DNA from: UMGS1279 sp045534095
GTDB lineage: Bacteria; Bacillota; Clostridia; Oscillospirales; Acutalibacteraceae
Assembly (NCBI GenBank): GCA_045534095.1
Contig: JAZSJA010000063.1
Location: 1-34,080 of the forward strand
DNA length: 34,080 bases
Direction of reading: 5' to 3'
The notes under the pieces were generated by a model, which saw nothing but the letters and a program-made list of their open reading frames with translations, did not search any database and was not told the DNA's origin. Numbering within the stretch: position 1 is the stretch's first letter; each line of letters starts with the position of its first letter. This document shows positions 31,265-34,080 of this stretch, piece after piece. The translations under genes and the position numbers were made by a program.

Positions 31265-32368
31265 ATGGCATTTACAGCTAAAGACGTTCAGGCCCTCCGC
31301 GAAAAAACCGGTTGCGGCATGATGGATTGTAAAAAAGCATTGGTTGAAACCGACGGCGATATGGATGCAGCTGTTGAGCTTTTAAGAGAAAAGGGACTTG
31401 CTTCTGCAGCTAAGAAAGCAAGCCGTGTTGCAGCAGAAGGTATTGTTGCTGCATGTTCTGATGATAAAGCAGGCGTTCTTGTAGAACTCAACTGTGAAAC
31501 AGACTTCGTTGCTAAGGGTGCTCCCTTCATCGACCTTTCTGCTAAGGTTGCTAAGACTGTTCTTGCTGCAAAACCTGCTGATGTTGAAGCTCTTCTTGCT
31601 ACCAAAGCAGTAGATTCAGACAAGACCATCGAAGAAGAAGTTCAGGAAGTTTTCCTTGCTCTTCGCGAGAATATGAAGATCAGAAGATTCACCGTTGTTG
31701 AAGGTCACACAGCAACTTACATCCACGCAGGTGGTTCAGTAGGTGTTGTTGTAGCATTTAACACAGATGATGCAACTGCAGCAAAAGCTGAGTTTGCAGA
31801 AATGGGTAAAAACATCGCAATGCAGATTGCTGCTATGAATCCTGAGTATCTCGGCAAGAGTGACATCTCTGCAGAAGAACTTGCTAAGATGGAATCTATC
31901 ACTGTTGATAGCGCTCTTAACAAGCCTGATACACTTCCTATTCCTATTCTTAACACCCTTATCGCTGAGGCCGTTGATGGTAAGAAGTGGAGCGATGAAG
32001 ACATCACCGTTTATCAGGGTCTTGACCAGAAACAGAAGAAGAACTTTGTTAACTTCATTTCTAAAGAAGCATACGAGACTCTCGTTGCTATTGCAGTTGC
32101 TCACAAGGCTGAAATCACTGAGAATAAGATTTTCGGTGGACTTGTTCAGGGTCGTATTGCAAAACAAATTAAAGAAGTTTGCCTCCTTGAGCAGGCATTC
32201 GTTCGTTCCGACCTCTTTGATGGCGACGTAAAGGGCTACGTAGCATCTGTTGCTAAGGCTCTTGGTGTTGAGCTTAGCGTTGCAAGCTTTGTTCGTTTTG
32301 AAAAGGGCGAAGGTATTGAAAAACGTTCTGACAACTTTGCAGATGAAGTTGCAAGTATGATTAAATAA
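31265..32368 (+). CDS. tsf: Elongation factor Ts with large internal insertion
   Basis: EF-Ts reloads EF-Tu with GTP. The N-terminal domain is typical (KDVQALREKTGCGMMDCKKAL), and the TDFVAK motif (80-84 region) is present. The C-terminus is also typical (SFVRFEKGEGIEK, 341-353). At 367 residues it is about 70-85 longer than E. coli (283) or B. subtilis (293) EF-Ts. Compared from memory with E. coli, the extra part lies at about residues 222-286, between VDSALNKP and KIFGGLVQGR. This is within the region that forms the protruding coiled coil. The frame is intact and its base use matches the rest of the gene, so it is not a frameshift. A GGAGG site precedes it and a strong terminator follows. 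Confidence 0.96.
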   Translation: MAFTAKDVQALREKTGCGMMDCKKALVETDGDMDAAVELLREKGLASAAKKASRVAAEGIVAACSDDKAGVLVELNCETDFVAKGAPFIDLSAKVAKTVLAAKPADVEALLATKAVDSDKTIEEEVQEVFLALRENMKIRRFTVVEGHTATYIHAGGSVGVVVAFNTDDATAAKAEFAEMGKNIAMQIAAMNPEYLGKSDISAEELAKMESITVDSALNKPDTLPIPILNTLIAEAVDGKKWSDEDITVYQGLDQKQKKNFVNFISKEAYETLVAIAVAHKAEITENKIFGGLVQGRIAKQIKEVCLLEQAFVRSDLFDGDVKGYVASVAKALGVELSVASFVRFEKGEGIEKRSDNFADEVASMIK

Positions 32369-32384
32369 TTTAGTTTATTCTTTT

Positions 32385-32414
32385 AATCCCCCAATTTTTT
32401 GGGGGATTATTTTT
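32385..32414 (+). terminator. Intrinsic terminator after tsf
   Basis: A perfect 10-base stem, aatcccccaa (32385-32394) with ttgggggatt (32399-32408), has a tttt loop and a following T-tract. Confidence 0.95.
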
Positions 32415-32460
32415 TATACAAAAATAATTGCATATTTTATACAAAAAAATCAAATAATAC

Positions 32461-32489
32461 TTGATTTTTTAAAAGTTTTTTGTTATTAT
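32461..32489 (+). promoter_or_regulatory. Promoter of the right-edge secreted protein gene
   Basis: TTGATT (32461-32466) and TATTAT (32484-32489) are 17 bases apart, followed by a strong GGAGGAG site and the ATG at 32520. Confidence 0.6.
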
Positions 32490-32519
32490 AAAATAAACTA
32501 ATTATATGGAGGAGATATA

Positions 32520-34080
32520 ATGAAAAAATCACTAGCAATTTTACTTACACTTATTCTTACCTTTAGCTGTGTTAGCCTTCTTGGCACAGGCGTAGCAGTA
32601 GCTGAAGAAATTCAAGAAGTAGGTGTAAACCTAATCGAGTCAGACTTCCACAAGCCCATGTTTAACATTTCGGCTACCAGTGAAGAAAAAAAGAATATGT
32701 CTATGTGGCAGTATGAAAATACTGTTGAGTATTTGGATGACAATGGTGACGAGACTACAGATTTTGCACGTCTTGCCAGCGGTGGCAAATTGCGTTCCTA
32801 TACCGCAGTAGTTAATCCCGGTAACACATATCAAATTTCTTTTGATATGCGTATCCCCGAGAGTGTTGAAAAGGATTTATCAGCTTTTGAAGTAGGCAGT
32901 ACTACCTATCAGATTTTCCCTACTTTTGTGCTTTATCAGCCTACTAACACAGCAGCCGGAGAGAGAGTTCAAAGTGGATATTCCGCAGGCTCTAACGACT
33001 ATGCTTATAAAAATAAACGTCGTGACGATTTTTCTGCAACATGGAAAATAGGCGATTACACCTCTACCAGAGGCGGTTATTCCGATTTTGGCGAGATGAC
33101 AAAATCTCAGTATTATAACATGTGTAAAGATGCTGATGGTAATGTAATTTCCCCTAACATTCTTCTTAAAGACTGGACAAAAGTTACCATTACCTTTAAA
33201 GCTATTGAGGATGCTGAAAATGTTGGTCCCCAGGTTGTTGCTTTTAACGCTTCAATGGGTTCTGGTGTTTCGGGTGCAGCTTTTGATTTTAAGGATTTCT
33301 CCTTTATATGCACCGATAACCTTGCAGTAACTAACACTATAATGACATCTGATTTTAACGATGCAGATGGAACATATTGGCAGGCCCAAAAAGACAACGT
33401 TGTTTATGGCGATTCTAACGGTGACACCGTAAACGATTATGCTAGAGTTAGCAGTTCTACTGAAGCTGCAGGCGTAGGTTTTGTTAGTACACCATTTGAA
33501 CTTGTAAACGGTAATCTGTATGAAGTTTCTTTCTACCTTCGTATTCCTGAAGATAGTAAATCCTACAACACCGGAATGTTCTATGCACCTACCGTTACAC
33601 TCTATGAGGCTAAAGTGAATAGTGCAGGAACTAAAGTTACTAACCTTTCTAAGGTTAGTACTAATAAAGCCGATAACAACTATTATGCATATAAACAATC
33701 CGCAAAAGCTGCTACTGACACAACTCCGGCTATAGAGGCATGGACACGTCGTGAAAAACTTAAGGTAGTATGGACGGTAGATGGCTATGGTTCTGTAACC
33801 AAAAACGGTGCGTCTACTTTCACTTACAATGACCATGAAACTCTTTTAGGTTCTTCAAATGATGCTAAAAACATTTATTCAGATTGGACTAAAATAACCG
33901 CTAAGTTCACTGCAGTAGCAGATGAAGAGGGCGAAACGTCACAAATTGCAGCACTTAACTTCCACTTCTTGGATTTAAGTAAAGCCGCAGGATATATGTT
34001 TGATATTAAAGACGTTGTTATTACAGAAACCAAGTCTAAATTCAATCCCTTACCCGAGATTACCGATGATATTATTTACT
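32520..34080 (+). CDS. Secreted tandem-module protein, 3' end cut by window edge
   Basis: I translated an open frame from the ATG at 32520 to the right edge without a stop (520 codons, incomplete). A GGAGGAG site lies 6 bases upstream. A signal peptide (about 1-28, ending AVA) is followed by two related beta-rich modules, about 42-275 and 279-508. Shared patterns include DF....W; FARLAS/YARVSS; YQISFDMRIPE/YEVSFYLRIPE; a middle TW.I/VWTV stretch; DWTKVTITFKA/DWTKITAKFTA; and a closing FDFKDFSF/FDIKDVVI. The layout recalls the doubled N-terminal modules of the large SGNH hydrolase at 11546-14773, with low sequence similarity. I expect a catalytic or anchoring part beyond the edge but cannot see it. 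I do not recognise the domain family. Confidence 0.85.
   Translation, partial: MKKSLAILLTLILTFSCVSLLGTGVAVAEEIQEVGVNLIESDFHKPMFNISATSEEKKNMSMWQYENTVEYLDDNGDETTDFARLASGGKLRSYTAVVNPGNTYQISFDMRIPESVEKDLSAFEVGSTTYQIFPTFVLYQPTNTAAGERVQSGYSAGSNDYAYKNKRRDDFSATWKIGDYTSTRGGYSDFGEMTKSQYYNMCKDADGNVISPNILLKDWTKVTITFKAIEDAENVGPQVVAFNASMGSGVSGAAFDFKDFSFICTDNLAVTNTIMTSDFNDADGTYWQAQKDNVVYGDSNGDTVNDYARVSSSTEAAGVGFVSTPFELVNGNLYEVSFYLRIPEDSKSYNTGMFYAPTVTLYEAKVNSAGTKVTNLSKVSTNKADNNYYAYKQSAKAATDTTPAIEAWTRREKLKVVWTVDGYGSVTKNGASTFTYNDHETLLGSSNDAKNIYSDWTKITAKFTAVADEEGETSQIAALNFHFLDLSKAAGYMFDIKDVVITETKSKFNPLPEITDDIIY

Noticed and set aside
33252..33836. 194-residue minus-strand frame at the right edge
   Set aside because: The plus strand here is an open frame from a strong ribosome binding site with a signal peptide and repeated modules. 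The minus frame is its shadow.
1..34080. Prophage, integrative element or transposase
   Set aside because: No integrase, transposase, phage structural or toxin-antitoxin gene is seen. All genes have ordinary chromosomal roles.

Overview
This window looks like a chromosomal contig from a low-GC, Gram-positive Clostridia member, most like a gut or rumen Oscillospirales/Ruminococcaceae-type bacterium. The support is: A/T-rich intergenic DNA; strong AGGAGG ribosome binding sites with frequent TTG starts; a KtrAB-type potassium system; a type I dockerin; a PQTGD sortase-like tail; and short palindromic intergenic repeats of a kind I recall from gut Clostridia. No 16S or tRNA gene is present, so the taxonomy is an inference.

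Left part (1-7.6 kb). A gene-free, repeat-bearing edge (1-428) ends in a strong terminator. A leftward run of seven closely spaced genes then reads, in transcription order: lipid kinase, mreB, mreC, mreD, the elongasome transpeptidase PBP2, a small lipoprotein and a membrane-anchored GT2 glycosyltransferase. This is the cell-elongation (rod complex) module with envelope genes appended.

Middle part (7.6-22.2 kb). This is a carbohydrate-use region with prfC (release factor 3) set into it. It encodes a secreted CE2-like esterase/dockerin/alpha-beta hydrolase fusion, a 1075-residue secreted SGNH hydrolase with tandem N-terminal modules, two AraC-type regulators, a DUF5107+TPR protein, a GH109-like Gfo/Idh/MocA protein and a GH36-like alpha-galactosidase. 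Repeated boxes next to predicted promoters suggest that the AraC proteins control their neighbours. The theme is probably deacetylation and galactoside or GalNAc-glycan breakdown.

Right part (22.2-34.1 kb). A spermidine/putrescine ABC operon (potABCD) with an asparaginase at its end is preceded by a strong promoter and a 225-nt leader. One long stem in that leader would hide the potA ribosome binding site, and a 20-codon Arg-rich reading frame overlaps the 5' arm. After it come an 82-residue secreted PQTGD protein, ktrB-ktrA, rpsB-tsf (EF-Ts with a large insertion), and a secreted tandem-repeat protein that runs off the right edge.

The most interesting items are the potA leader, the AraC operator-like repeats in the glycan region, the multi-enzyme esterase architectures, the EF-Ts insertion and the hairpin repeats that split potA from potB. 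I see no phage, transposase, CRISPR array, rRNA or tRNA.
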